A stretch of 64,000 nt of DNA from Ehretia macrophylla (taxonomy: Eukaryota; Streptophyta; Magnoliopsida; Boraginales; Ehretiaceae). How positions within the stretch are numbered: position 1 is the first letter of the stretch; each line of letters opens with the position of its first letter. Location of the stretch: positions 22,470,139 to 22,534,138 of the forward strand of contig CM075769.1 of the NCBI GenBank assembly GCA_037974665.1, in the 5' to 3' direction. Positions 23,691 to 35,538 of this stretch are shown piece by piece. The notes beneath the pieces are model-generated. The model was not told the origin of the DNA and ran no database searches. It was given only the letters and a program-made list of their open reading frames with translations. The translations under genes and the position numbers were made by a program.

Positions 23691-23950
23691 TTTTTTTTCA
23701 AAGAAAAAATGCGACCATTTACAAAATAGTCCACGTCGATTTGCTTGTCGGCAATAACCTTACCAACCAGAGCATTTTTATAGAATTTGCTTGGTAAATT
23801 ACGTCAAAAGGTTGAATAGTAAGGAGTACTTTTTACGTTAGGCCTCTAAGCATCTGGGTGATTTCATCTATAGGGTCAAACAATTTTTTATCCATCCCAT
23901 GAATTGGTAAGGAGGTATCCTCTTAGTTTCATCCCTGTCTCAAGTTTATC

Positions 23951-24312
23951 CCTTTAAAATTGGATAATGTAACCATTGAAATAGATTGCCTTGAACTTGT
24001 TAAAGGCATAAATCAAACATCTACATTGCACTGATCGGTTGACTGTCTTGTGGCTGATGCTAAGTTCTTTGTCATGAATAGGTACAACATTAGTATCAAG
24101 CATATTTGTAGAAATGCAAATAAATTAGCTAATTAGCTAGCGAAGAATTTTAGATCAGACACTTTGTCACACGATTGGATAGTTGTTCCTCTCTCTGATC
24201 TTTTTAATGTATTGTATTTTTTGTTTGAATCCACGGGAGTTAGTTAACTTCCCGTGTAGAGTATGTAGAGTATTAATAAACGAAACATAATTTCAACCAA
24301 AAAAAAAAAAAA
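23951..24312 (+). pseudogene. LINE 3' end: RNase H remnant plus poly(A) (left)
   Basis: Translation gives VEIDCLELVKGIN-like and KHICRNANKLANWLAKN segments, typical of the RNase H tail of plant L1-type LINEs. A short non-coding end and a 12-base poly(A) at 24301-24312 follow. It is strongly 5'-truncated and has a stop. The mirrored copy is at 37551-37897 with about 6% differences, far more than the adjacent DUF506 block. Confidence 0.7.
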
Positions 24313-25577
24313 TCCGAAGGTAGAATAGAAATTACCATTAATTACATTCCATGTACTTAGGCTATCTCCAAGAAACTCCTTATTTCTCAATTATAGAGAG
24401 TGATTTTCCTTTAACATTTAAATTTGGAACATTCATATTCTTTTCAGTGATCTTACTCTTTTTAATGGATAAACTATTGGAACAGTATGCCCTAAATACC
24501 ACTAGCACTAAGACATCTCAATGTAAATGAATAATGTTCAGTTAATAAATCAATGCATTCATTATAAGCATGTATATCTCTTATATTTATTTGATATATG
24601 TATGCAATAAGGCTCCATGATGCAAGTGAATGGCATGAGTGCGTGGTGATCCGCACAAAAGGTCTATGCCATGAGGCTTGGATCAATACTATAGGTTCAT
24701 AACCGAATAATGAAGCTGGACACTTCGCTATGGTAATGTTATAATGAGAGAGTATCCTATTTGTAGGGTGACCTACCTTGGTTATTGAAGGACTTTTCGG
24801 ACTCTACTCATTAGTACATGTGAATGCATTGAACAAAACTACAATAGATGCAATCTCAGTGAATGATACTATCATTGTATGAGATCAAAAGCAACTTAAA
24901 CTACTAAGTGGCCAATGCCCTAAGTCACGGGTATATGTGGATGTTTTTATGAATTATGGGGCTTGTGTTTTGATTCACCATGGCTAAGATCTTATATGCA
25001 GGCTCTATAACTCGGTGTTTTGGATACATAGACTTGATTCATTAGGGACATGCATATACGCCATTTATTCTATGTTATCTTAATGATAAAGTACTACCCT
25101 CTTAGAGTTGTCTGTTTTATCACCCAAATCTAAGCGCTTAGTAATATAGCCAACTCGGGTTGTATTAGATACTGGATTTGTGGGTCATTTCGTGGAACAA
25201 GATAGTAGTATTTAGGTGATGATTATATGAAGGATAAAGGTCCAATGTGTAGGTGCAATCAAGAGAGGATGATAGTACGAATGCATGACCTATTCTTGAT
25301 TGTGGGTAATAGATAGAGGGGCATTTTGGTCATTTTACTTAGTAGATCAGAGACAAAGAACCTCATTCGAATGTTTAGTAATTGTCGTGGAATGCAACAC
25401 TAACTCTATAGTGGAATGAGTTGAGGTTAAAATGGTCAAAATACAACTAGTGACTAGCAAGGGTATTTTGGTCATTTTGAAGCCACAACAATTTTGTCTT
25501 CGATCCCTCTCCTAACCACTTTTCTTTTGTGGTCTACTGCTTTTTCACCAGGCTTTGGCATTTGTGTATTTATAGTT

Positions 25578-26441
25578 TGATGCGAACCAGCCATCCACAT
25601 TCAATGAACCAATTGAAGCATCCACATTCAATGAACCAATTGGGCGTCCACATTCATTGAACCTTTTGGGCGAATTTTCCAGCAAAGATTCAAGTCAATA
25701 TTCTATTTCAAGATTCAAGAACTTCAAGATTTTTCAAGAAGTTTCAAGAAGATTTGAAGATTTAGTCAAGATTTGATTGCTTTGTAATTCTATCCTAGTT
25801 TTAGTTTTCAGTTTTAGTTTAATTCCCTATGGACGAATTAAGGTGTTCACACTAGGAAAGAGACTTTCTTGGGCTGCAAGATTAGGTATTCACACTAGAA
25901 AGGAGCTTTTCTTGGACTGCAAGTTTGTTTCCTTTTTAGTTACTATTTATATTACTATTCATGTGAATAGTAAATAGGAGTCTTTTCTTGGTCTCCAAGT
26001 TTGTTTCCTTTGACCTAGTTACTATTCTCGTTTTCCTACTTGGGCTAGGGTTTAGGAGTCCTTTTCCAAGCAGGATACTTATTTGTTATTGCCTATATAA
26101 GGCTCTTTTTTGTGATAATAAAAAAAGACAATTCTGAAATTAAATTGTGAGATTATTCTCCTTGAGTTCTCCAAGAGACTCTTTCGAACTTATCAAGGGA
26201 TTCCTTGTGGCGTTCAACCTTGACTTATCAAGCGGATTTCCATCCCCGTTTGTGGCGTCTTCACCATACCAAGGTTCTTGCTTTGCTAAGCAACGGGTCG
26301 CGGTTTCCATCATATTCACTATACCAAGGTTCTTGTCTTGCTAGGCAAAGGGTCGCGATTCCATCCATTCTTGAAGGGTCTTGGGTTTGTTTTACCAATC
26401 TTGGTGTTAGGTCTGGGCACATGTTGACCAGGTTCGTATCA
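25578..26441 (+). repeat. 5' LTR of deleted gypsy element
   Basis: 864 bp from TGATGCGAACC to CGTATCA. It contains a likely promoter (CCTATATAAGGC near 26093) and an AATAAAA signal near 26118. Near-identical to the 3' LTR. Confidence 0.92.
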
Positions 26442-26442
26442 G

Positions 26443-26456
26443 TTGGTAATCAGAGC
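26443..26456 (+). other. Primer binding site (tRNA-Met-like, one extra base)
   Basis: TTGGTAATCAGAGC starts 1 nt after the 5' LTR. It equals the usual TGGTATCAGAGC with an inserted A. Confidence 0.7.
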
Positions 26457-27308
26457 TTAGGTTTATTAGGTTTGCCTATCATTTTCTTATTTTTCTTGGT
26501 TAATTCCTTGAGTCTAGGTCTAGGTTTTAATTCCTTTCTTCGTTCTTGAATGCGTCTTGCTTCCAATTCATTTTCTTGGTTGTGTCTTGATTCCGTTCTT
26601 GTTCTTTTAATTTCGTGTCTTGAGTCTTGTTCTCCGTTTCTTGAGTCTTGTCTTCAATTTTGTTTTCTTGCTTTCAATTTCGTTTCTTGTTAAGCTTTCA
26701 ATTGGCCAAACCCTAGAATCTTGAATTAGGGTTTCTTGTGTTTCTAAATTCGAAGTCTTGGTTACTTGCTCATTGTCTTTGTTTCTGAAAATCAAGAAAA
26801 GAAAAAACAAAAAGAAAAAAATTCGGAGCTGAAAAAAAAAAAAAAAAAAGGCAAAACAGTGAACAGTAAAAAAACTTGTTTTTGTTGAATTAGCCTTCGT
26901 GGCTAAGCTTTTCTGAAGGGAAACAACGTTCTGAGCATAACCCACAGCTTAGCTGTGGGCATCACCCTCTTAGGGCCAAATTCTAACGTTTTCTATGAGT
27001 TTTGGGTATTTTTGTGTTTTAGAATAGGGTTTTTGCAACTTTCCTTATTTTTCTAGGTTTCCTTCTTCGAGTTTTATTCAAGTTTCTTTCTCTAACCTTG
27101 TTTCCAGAGTCTTAGAGGTCTAAAAAAAAATATCAAATTTCAAAAAAAAAAAGTAATACGCTGCTTTAGTGCCTATCTTGGTACTCTTGATTAGTTCTAG
27201 GGAACTTGAAGGAGAATACGAGAGGAAAAAAGGCAGAGTGCATGAGATTAATAGAGGGTAAAAGCCAAATTGTGTTGAGTGAAACACGTGAGGGAGTGAA
27301 ATTTAATC
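26457..27308 (+). other. Leader of deleted gypsy element
   Basis: Non-coding T- and TC-rich leader with several oligo-A runs (26830-26850, 27122-27152). Open frames on the opposite strand reflect low-complexity sequence and are not considered genes. Confidence 0.6.
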
Positions 27309-28561
27309 ATGTCTCAAAATCAAGCATACAACATTAATGAAGGTGTTCAACAACCCGTTGGACAAAACTTACAGATGCAGGCATTGATAGGAGAGATGAG
27401 ACGAATGATGAGGGCTGAATTGGAGCAGATTCATGAGAGGTTGGATAGGGTAGAACAGAGGCCGGAAATGGTGCAACCACCAGTTGCTCCGAATGTACCC
27501 AGGAGGAACAGAATGCGGCAAAGAGTGGAAGATGTTGAAAATGTTGATGAGATCGATGAGGAAGGTTTAGATGAAAAGTTTGACATAATTTCGGTGGGCA
27601 GCAATAGGCGACATGGTCGGGATAGAGATGCTAGGGTTCGTGTTGATCGTGTTGATAACAACTTAGGAAGCATCAAGATGAAGATTCCTACGTTTCAAGG
27701 AAGGAGTGATCCTGAAGCATATCTTGAGTGGGAGAAGAAGATGGAGTTGGTTTTTGATTGTCATAACTATGCTGAACTGAAAAAGGTAAAACTTGTTGTA
27801 ATTGAATTTACTGATTATGCTATTGTTTGGTGGGATCAGTTGTGCATCAATAGGAGGCGGAATGGAGATCGTCCTATTGCAACTTGGGATGAGATGAAGA
27901 GAGTGATGAGGCGACGATTTGTACCAAGTCATTACTATCGAGATTTATACCTCAAGCTGCAAGGTCTTCATCAAGGTAATAAGAGTGTTGATGAGTATTA
28001 CAAAGAGATGGAGATGGCTATGATTAAAGCCAATGTGGAGGAAGATCGAGAGGCAACAATGGCCAGATTCTTGAATGGGCTAAATCAAGAGATTCTAACA
28101 CTATAAAGTTGCATCATTATGTGGAATTAGAGGATTTGGTGCATAAAGCAATTAAAATGGAGAAGCAACTCAAGAGGGGTGGTACACGACCAAGACAAGC
28201 ACTGCAATAATTGAGTGCATCACCTTCACCTTGGAGGACAAGTTACCTAAAGGATGAAGAAAATCCGTCTACTTACAAGGCCAAGCCCGAGCTCAAAACA
28301 TCCACTATTGCCATGACCTCTCAAGGTAATACAACCTCTACTATGACTCGATCTAGTGAGATTCAATGTTTTAAATATCAGGGACAAGGACACATAGCAA
28401 GCCAATGTCCAAACAAGCGAGCAATGGTAGTCTTGGAAAGTGGTGAGATTGAATCTGAAGACAAAACATATTATGATGACATGCCTATTTTAGAGGACAC
28501 CAAAGTAAGCGAAGAAGAGTTTGGGGCAGATTATGGAGAGATGCTTGGACTAGTGGCATGA
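27309..28561 (+). pseudogene. Gypsy gag, frameshifted
   Basis: Starts at ATG 27309. An N-terminal coiled-coil-like stretch (MRRMMRAELEQIHERLDRVE) is followed by a retrotransposon gag domain (IPTFQGRSDPEAYLEWEKKM ... MRRRFVPSHYYRDLYLKLQ). The frame breaks near 28100, continues in another frame (about 28110-28210), then reaches the zinc knuckle CFKYQGQGHIASQC near 28370, where the second Cys is Tyr. The gag would package element RNA in trans only if repaired; as it stands it is defective. Confidence 0.85.
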
Positions 28562-29300
28562 CGAGCTTTGAGCTTGCAAGCTAAAGAAGAGGAAGAGGTA
28601 GTACAGCGTGAGAACATCTTTCATACTCGTTGCCATGTGAAAGATAAGGGGCTGAATGATTGTGGTGAGGAAGGGGTTACAAAACAAGTTGTGGTGCCAT
28701 TTCGAATAGGAAAGTATGAAGATGAGGTATTGTGTGATGTGGTACTAATGCATGTTGGACATCTTCTCTTAGGTCCATGGCAATTTGATCGACGTGTGCA
28801 GTATGATGGCTTCACCAACAAGTACACATTCATGTTCAATCAGTGGACAATCACTCTAGTTCCAATGCCACCAAAACAAGTTTATGAGGATCAAGTGAGG
28901 TTACAAAAATTGAGTGATCAAAAGAACTTGAGTGAACAAACGAATTTGAGTGATGAAAAGAATGAGAGTGAAAAGAAAGCGAGCAAGGCTGAAGCTAGAG
29001 AGGTAGTAAAAAGAGAAAAGAACTCTTCCAAGGCGGTAAAAACAGAGGGGAAACAAAGAAATTTCTATGAAAAAACAAGTGAGGTTAAGAGAGCTTTGAT
29101 CTCAAGACGGCCGATAATTGCACTCATGTACAAAGAGGCTCTTTTAAACACTAACCAGCTTGACTTTGCATTGCCTAGTGTTGTTGTTTCTCTCTTACAG
29201 GATTTTCAGGAAATGCTTCCTAAGGACATACCACATGGTCTACCACCAAGGATGATCTTTGAGCCTGGTGGATTTGAGGACAAATCCTTCTCAAGAGGGG
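28562..29300 (+). pseudogene. Gypsy pol remnant with two internal deletions
   Basis: Reads ENIFHTRCHV, then jumps to LNDCGEEGVTKQVVVPF, so the protease active-site segment between them is missing. After VVSLLQDFQEMLPKDIPHGLPP, which normally leads into RT, the frame joins directly to the C-terminal end of the polyprotein (a DKSFSRGGE tail), so RT, RNase H and integrase are deleted. Lysine-, glutamate- and serine-rich linker repeats (SDQKNLSEQTNLSDEKN) lie at about 28910-28970. No catalytic activity is possible. Confidence 0.85.
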
Positions 29301-29305
29301 GGGAA
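29293..29305 (+). other. Polypurine tract of deleted gypsy element
   Basis: AAGAGGGGGGGAA lies immediately before the 3' LTR start, as expected for the plus-strand primer. Confidence 0.8.
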
Positions 29306-30169
29306 TGATGCGAACCAGCCATCCACATTCAATGAACCAATTGAAGCGTCCACATTCAATGAACCAATTGGGCGTCCACATTCATTGAACCTTTTGGGCA
29401 AATTTTCCAGCAAAGATTCAAGTCAAGATTCTATTTCAAGATTCAAGAACTTCAAGATTTTTCAAGAAGTTTCAAGAAGATTTGAAGATTTAGTCAAGAT
29501 TTGATTGCTTTGTAATTCTATCCTAGTTTTAGTTTTCAGTTTTAGTTTAATTCCCTATGGACGAATTAAGGTGTTCATACTAGGAAAGAGACTTTCTTGG
29601 GCTGCAAGATTAGGTGTTCACACTAGAAAGGAGCTTTTCTTGGACTGCAAGTTTGTTTCCTTTTTAGTTACTATTTATGTTACTATTCACATGAATAGTA
29701 AATAGAAGTCTTTTCTTGGTCTCCAAGTTTGTTTCCTTTGACCTAGTTACTATTCTCGTTTTCCTACTTGGGCTAGGGTTTAGGAGTCCTTTTCCAAGCA
29801 GGATACTTATTTGTTATTGCCTATATAAGGCTCTTTTTTGTGATAATAAAAAAAGACAATTCTGAAATTAAATTGTGAGATTATTCTCCTTGAGTTCTCC
29901 AAGAGACTCTTTCGAACTTATCAAGGGATTCCTTGTGGCGTTCAACCTTGACTTATCAAGCGGATTTCCATCCCCGTTTGTGGCGTCTTCACCATACCAA
30001 GGTTCTTGCTTTGCTAAGCAACGGGTCGCGGTTTCCATCATATTCACTATACCAAGGTTCTTGTCTTGCTAGGCAAAGGGTCGCGATTCCATCCATTCTT
30101 GAAGGGTCTTGGGTTTGTTTTACCAATCTTGGTGTTAGGTCTGGGCACATGTTGACCAGGTTCGTATCA
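29306..30169 (+). repeat. 3' LTR of deleted gypsy element
   Basis: 864 bp, same ends as the 5' LTR, about 1% different. It is followed by the TAGTT target duplication and the remainder of the copia LTR. Confidence 0.92.
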
Positions 30170-30924
30170 TAGTTATTAAGTGTGGTTTCCTATTTGGGAA
30201 ATACTAATAGCATTTGGAAGTTAAGACATAAGGACAAAGAATATTCTTTGGACAATAATGTTTGTCCTAGCACAGAATATCTTAATAGATGCATGCTTGG
30301 CACACTTAAGTGTGTGGTTGACATAATCTAGTTGTGGAGAGAAAGGATAAGCGTGTGAAGCTGAGTTGGATGGAGAAGATAATTCTTGTTTCGAATTAAG
30401 AAGATAATACAAAATATCTTCAGATAATTCAAGAAAATCAAGAGTTACTCTCCTAAGCTAACTAAAACTCTAGATCTTCTCATCCTCTCCATACAGGGCT
30501 ATATAACTAGCCTATACACACAATACCATATGACATACACATTATACATACTATAGTACACGACCAAGGTGAGAAGGAAAAGACAAAGAAAAATTTCTAC
30601 CAATTTCACACACTACTCACTAGGATCATGGGATAAGGGATAAGACTCGAGGAGTCATGCTTTTGTGAGGTTTCACATGCCTTGGACAGATTTTTCAGCC
30701 ACCATACAGTAGTCTCAATGTTTTTGTGGTGAATTTAATCTAACACGACAAGGTAATGCACATACCATTTCGACTAGCACATGATTCTTGATTTCTAGTA
30801 TGCTCGTTGCATGATTTCATAGATATTTCCGCTTATGGATTTTGGATGCCATATTTTTACTTATATATTTATTATAAACTGAATAAATATGACTTAGAAA
30901 GCCTAGGAATCTATATCCTTCATG

Positions 30925-30935
30925 TGGTATCAGAG
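30925..30935 (+). other. Copia primer binding site (left)
   Basis: TGGTATCAGAG two bases after the copia LTR end identifies this LTR as a 5' LTR whose interior pointed toward the palindrome centre. It is followed after 3 nt by a gypsy LTR start. Confidence 0.8.
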
Positions 30936-30938
30936 TAG

Positions 30939-32749
30939 TGTGACACCCGAGCCTGATATTAATTGGCTTATTTCTTGATATATGAATTGATGTGTGTTTG
31001 CATTGCACTTAAGGTAAATGGAATTAATGTTGATAGTAGTAGATTACATGGACAATAATATATTGGGTGCATTTAGTGGGCTTAGTGGGATCAATAAGAA
31101 GATTAAATTGTTTTGGGCCTAATTAATTAAGTTGGTACACAATTAAAAGCCCATTAGCCCAACTTAGTAAGATATATGATAAAATAACACAAGAATTCTA
31201 TAGAAACAAGGAGAAGAATCGGATGGGAGGGAGAAAGAAAGGAGAGGAACGACCAAGAGAGAAGGAAGAGAGAAACGAAGGGAGAAAGAAGAAGAATAAG
31301 AAGAGAAGAAGAAGGAAAAAAGGGTCTTGAGTTCAATTCTAGCCTCTTTGGTGCATTTCTTCAAGCTTGAGGTGAGGGGTTCATGATTATATGCTTTTTA
31401 ATTTGATATAATGTTAGTATTAAGATTATTGTGGTGTAGTTAGTTGATGATTGAAGCTAGAAGAGCATGCAAAGCTAGCTAATGTATGTAAAGAGTAAAG
31501 TATTAGCCTTATATTGCTTGTGTTGTTACACTTTGTATGTAGTTGTAGTTGTTGTTGTAGACTTGTTTAGTGATTGAAGAGTGTAGTTGAGATGCTTGGT
31601 TTAATTCTTTAGAGAGTATTTTAATCTATATTTGAAGTAGGTAACAATCAAAGCTAAGTGATCATGCAAAATAATGGCTTGAAAGTGGACTAGTGCAAGT
31701 GTGTGTGTTTTGGACAGATTTGTACATCTGATTTGCAGAGCTTATTTGACATAGTAAACATTATTATAATTGGCTGAAATTTTAGTATGATGTGCCCAAG
31801 ACCTTGAAGAACAAACTTTGTTTTAGGTCTAAGTTCTAATTCTGCCGTTAGGATACATTTTTAGGACCATTACAATGGGGTTCTGATTCTCACGTAGGTG
31901 TAGGGTAGTTTGCGCAATGAACTTCTAGAGGTCATATCTCGATGAATATCGCTCCGAATTGAGATTCGTTTGATACTAAACCAATCTACATTTAAAGAAA
32001 TACATATATGTGCAGTTTAAGAGTTTTTAAAGAATATTAAGGCTGATAACCGAATTCATAAATTCATGCATGTGCAGTCTAGAATTTCATCTTATATTAC
32101 TATGTGTTTATGTTGTATTAGTGGTTAATTCTAGATGAATAATGGTTGATCATAGGTAGTTTGAATGCTTGGTGGTAATATGTAATTGTTGAGAGAGAAT
32201 ATTCAAGTAAAATGAATGCTAGATGAATAATGGTTTCTTGATGGAATTAGGGTATATGCAAGTGGAATAAGACATGTCATGTAAAATGATTGTATGCTAT
32301 AACTAAAGATGTACAAGAATGCATGCATGTTCACTTGCCTTTAAAGTTGTTCACGAGTATAAAAGTTGCATAAACAGTATGGTGGCCTACTTGTCACCTA
32401 CCAAATGTGTTTTCTAAGCGTTCATTGATTTCTAATGTGGAAAAGTGCTACTTAAGTGTTATTGATGGATTAAATGCTTATATGCTCGAGGGGTAACCTA
32501 CTTTGTTGACCCCTCATTTTACGTGCTTATTACATGATTATTAAAGTGATCTATTGAGCATTATCAAGGGTTGCAACCTTAAGTGAGGCACGGTAGTGTT
32601 GTGTCTTCACTGGGCGGCATCGGGCTTGCCAGTGATTGGTTGCACAACCTTCGCGTCCTATTCCCTCACTCACTTAGTCATTGAAGGCCTTGGGGTGTTG
32701 GGTCGTAGGTTATCGGGGTACATCTAGAGTACCCCAGTGAGAGTGATAA
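30939..32749 (+). repeat. Gypsy LTR, plus strand, truncated (left side of spacer)
   Basis: Starts TGTGACACCCGAGCC next to the copia PBS. The first roughly 490 bp match the start of the opposite LTR (35522 downward) at about 94-95%. Beyond about 31430 the two differ. It includes a GGTTGCAACC-GGGCGGCATCGGG-GGGTCGTAGG block (32570-32720) like other long gypsy LTRs here. It is cut at 32749 where a minus-strand LTR begins. No coding sequence. Confidence 0.7.
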
Positions 32750-35522
32750 TGTCATGCCCCAAACCCAACCCTGCATGGGACTAAGTTCGAGTGCGGCAGT
32801 CGAATCGATTATCATTTCTTACTTAGTCAAAATTTTAACTTGTTAACAGTTTTCTAAAAAATCGGGCAGCATAACGGCTGTAATTTGGACATAACAGTTT
32901 TCTTTTTCTTCAACTTGCAATCAGAAAAGCAACAATTCTACATCTCCAAGTCCCTCACTTCAACACCACAACTCCGAATCAACAATATAGTTCATAACGC
33001 ACATATCACAACCAAAAATCTCAAAATAGTTCATTCATTCATCGACAGGATTTAAACTTACTACACAACCAGCATGATAATATACATCTATTACTTACAT
33101 TTTTAGAATGTTTAACTACAACCATAATTCTTCCTATCAGCCAACACGTAGCCAAGTGCCCAAAAACAAAACCAGTTACGTGCATCATCTGTATAATAGC
33201 TAACTAAGTCATTATACTAAACTTTCCAACCAATTACAACCCATGACTAAGTTTACTTATACAAGTTCTTGATAATTAAAACTACCTACTTATATAAAAT
33301 AATATATACAATATAATTGTTCAAGTCATATCAATCAACCATACACCCAAAATAGGTGCATGTCACGTATCAGACACTTCTGGTTGGCCACAATAAGGAA
33401 AAGTTTCATGGCATTGAACATTATTTTTTTCATCTCTTGAAATGGGGAAACAAAAAAGGGTGAGCTTATCCAATACCAAAACTCAATGAGGGCGGAATCT
33501 GGGAAGGGCTTTTGAGTACATTTTCCTATTTGTAAACCATTTGGAAACCTTTGAATGCAATGCACGTATCATCTGCAATCAAGAAACAATTCGAATATAC
33601 ATATACGCATCATATATCACATACTAAGTAAGAAATAGCTTTCTTTCGCATCGCATCATTTTCATTAACTTTTTCGAGAGTAGCAATGTGCCCAAGCAAG
33701 AAGGACAACTCTTCGAATGTAGCATTGTGCCCAAGCAAGAGAGCCAACTCTTCGAGGGTAGCAATGTTCCCAAGCAAGAGTCTAGGACCAGGTGGTTGCA
33801 ACCCCTTTTAAACATTTTCAATTCAAGTTAATGTAAAGCAAGCAATATAGCAATCATATTGGCATTGAGTTCACAACTAGCACATAGTTGTACATTTATA
33901 GCATATCGGGTAAACAATGAGTAATCAAGCAATATAATTCATATTAATGATTCCAAAAGTATCCTAACACATCTAAAGGTCATTTAACATCATTACACAT
34001 TAGTAGAAACTAGTAACTTAGCCATTTAATCAACAACAATTTACATTAGTACTTAACTAATTTGCCTAAGACAGTTTCTATGCTGTTGCAATAGCCCAAA
34101 TTTGGAAACTCAGTTTCCTATCTTCATGAACTCCAAATTACTTGAATTAGGTATAAAATTAAATATCTTCGAGTGTAGATAGTTTTACAATCAAGCAGAG
34201 CTCAATTCCGATCTAAATTCCATAAGTTATAAGCAAAACATTACAGTTGCGCAAATCTGTCCAGTGACTGGAAAAGTTTTAGCTACTTTTTGGTTTGCTA
34301 TGTTTCAAACACTCTAAACGATAGAATTAGCTCAAGGGCTCAACACAACATTTGTTCCAAACTGACCAATATACCTACCTTAAAAATTTTAGAATTTTTC
34401 AAGCACATGTACTATTTTTAAAATGCAAAATAAACTAAAGGCAGTAGACTGTCCAGTTTTCAGTAAAATTTCTTAAACCTACTGTAATGAGCCATTTTGA
34501 GCATGAAAATGATTTTTTCTCAGAAAACTTTCAACCCAAGAATTTCTCCTCTATGAGTCTAGAATAACATATAATTTTTCCATATTTTTCTCACGTGATT
34601 CAGCTATTCAAACGACTCAAAATTTCCAACTGCACAAAACTGTCCAGTAAATACTATTATGTGATTCGTGCATGTTTAGCTTCTATATTCATTATACACC
34701 TACTACAAACTCTAGCAACCTCTACCAACATTTATAAGTATCATCTAAACACCTATACATGGCTAGTATCCATTAAATCTCTTCAAGAAATCTCAAGCAA
34801 CATCAATGGCAAATTTTGATACAAGCATTTATAAGCATGTTTTTAACACAAATAATCCATAGTTTGTCCAGCAAATCCATGTAACATCACCGCAAATCAT
34901 ATATATGCATTTATATTTCACAAATATCAACTTTTAAAAATCCCTCACCTTGAAATTTTGGATGAAAAAGCTAAGAAACCTTGCAAAAATGCTTGAAATC
35001 CACCTAGCTAGCTTAGACCACAAAAAGCTTACTACTAACATTATATCAAATTAAAAAGCATATAATCATGAACCCCTCATCTCAAGCTTGAAGAAATGCA
35101 CCAAAGATGCTAGAATTGAACTCAAGACCCTTTTTTCTTCTTCTTTCTTCTTCTTCTCTTCTTATTCTTCTTCTTTCTCCTTTTTTTTCTCTCTTCCTTC
35201 TCTCTTGGTTGTTCCTTTCCTTTGTTTCTCCCTCCCATCCGATTCTTCTCCTTGTTTCTAGAGAATTCTTGTATTATTTTATCATATATCTTACTAAGTT
35301 GGGCTAATGGGCTTTTAATTGTGTTCCAACTTAATTAATTAGGCCCAAAACAATTTAATCTTCTTATTGATCCCACTAAGCCCACTAAATACACCCAATA
35401 TATTGTTGTCCATGTAATCTACTACTATCAACATTAATTCCACTTATCTTACATGCAATGCAAACACACATCGATTCATATATCAAGAAATAAGCCAATT
35501 AATATCGGGCTCGGGTGTCAAA
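32750..35522 (-). repeat. Gypsy LTR, minus strand (right side of spacer)
   Basis: On the minus strand it starts at a TGACACCCGAGCCCG-type end near 35522 and finishes in TTGGGGCATGACA at 32750. At about 2.77 kb it looks like a complete LTR. It faces the truncated plus-strand LTR head to head, so the palindrome spacer is built of two opposed, related LTRs. It holds a 39-bp triplicate repeat near 33673. Confidence 0.7.
33673..33790 (-). repeat. Three 39-bp tandem repeats in LTR
   Basis: Units begin TTCGAGAGTAGCAATG-like at 33673, 33712 and 33751 and each contains GCCCAAGCAAG. The period is a multiple of three, so a minus-strand frame reads a 13-residue repeat (LLGHNATFEEL); that frame is considered non-coding because the LTR has no start or domain support. 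Confidence 0.8.
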
Positions 35523-35525
35523 CTA

Positions 35526-35536
35526 CTCTGATACCA
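35526..35536 (-). other. Copia primer binding site (right)
   Basis: Minus-strand TGGTATCAGAG, mirrored copy of 30925-30935, two bases inside the copia LTR end. Confidence 0.8.
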
Positions 35537-35538
35537 CA

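Larger units (their letters stand above)
25578..30169 (+). mobile_element. Deleted Ty3/gypsy element, young
   Basis: Two 864-bp LTRs (25578-26441 and 29306-30169) differ at about nine positions by eye. They run from TGATGCGAACC to GGTTCGTATCA and are flanked by exact TAGTT duplications (25573-25577, 30170-30174). The interior keeps a frameshifted gag and scraps of pol; RT, RNase H and integrase are gone. It is therefore non-autonomous. The right arm keeps the unoccupied target (36288-36292), proving insertion after the arms formed. Confidence 0.95.
24475..30922 (+). repeat. Ty1/copia LTR (left), split by a gypsy element
   Basis: Begins TATTGGAACAGTATGCCCTAAATACC-type sequence at 24475 (canonical copia LTRs start TGTTGGAACAG) and ends CTATATCCTTCA at 30922, followed after 2 nt by a tRNA-Met primer binding site. 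Without the gypsy element at 25578-30169 and its duplication it is about 1.85 kb, equal to the right copy (35539-37388). No copia coding domain follows; the element is cut short after the PBS by gypsy LTR sequence. Confidence 0.8.
1723..31430. repeat. Left arm of giant inverted duplication
   Basis: Sequence order here recurs in reverse complement in the right arm (about 35035-64000): CACTA exons, chromovirus, CACTA subterminal array, DUF506 gene, LINE tail, copia LTR, gypsy LTR start. Paired landmarks: chromovirus LTR edge 15032 with 51717, CACTA terminus 18603 with 48072, DUF506 ATG 19710 with 46965, copia LTR edge 24475 with 37388. The arm is lengthened by a solo LTR at 10597-13103 and a gypsy element at 25578-30169, both absent opposite. 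Mirroring fades near 31430. The outer limit is unknown because the partner runs out of the window. Confidence 0.9.

Noticed and set aside
26607-26945. 112-codon minus-strand frame in the gypsy leader
   Set aside because: Poly-A and TTC-rich low complexity on the antisense strand of a retroelement leader; Phe/Lys-rich product without homology.
33610-33821. Minus-strand frames with 13-residue leucine-rich-like repeats (LLGHNATFEEL)
   Set aside because: The repeat comes from a 39-bp tandem duplication inside an LTR; no leucine-rich-repeat consensus and no gene context.
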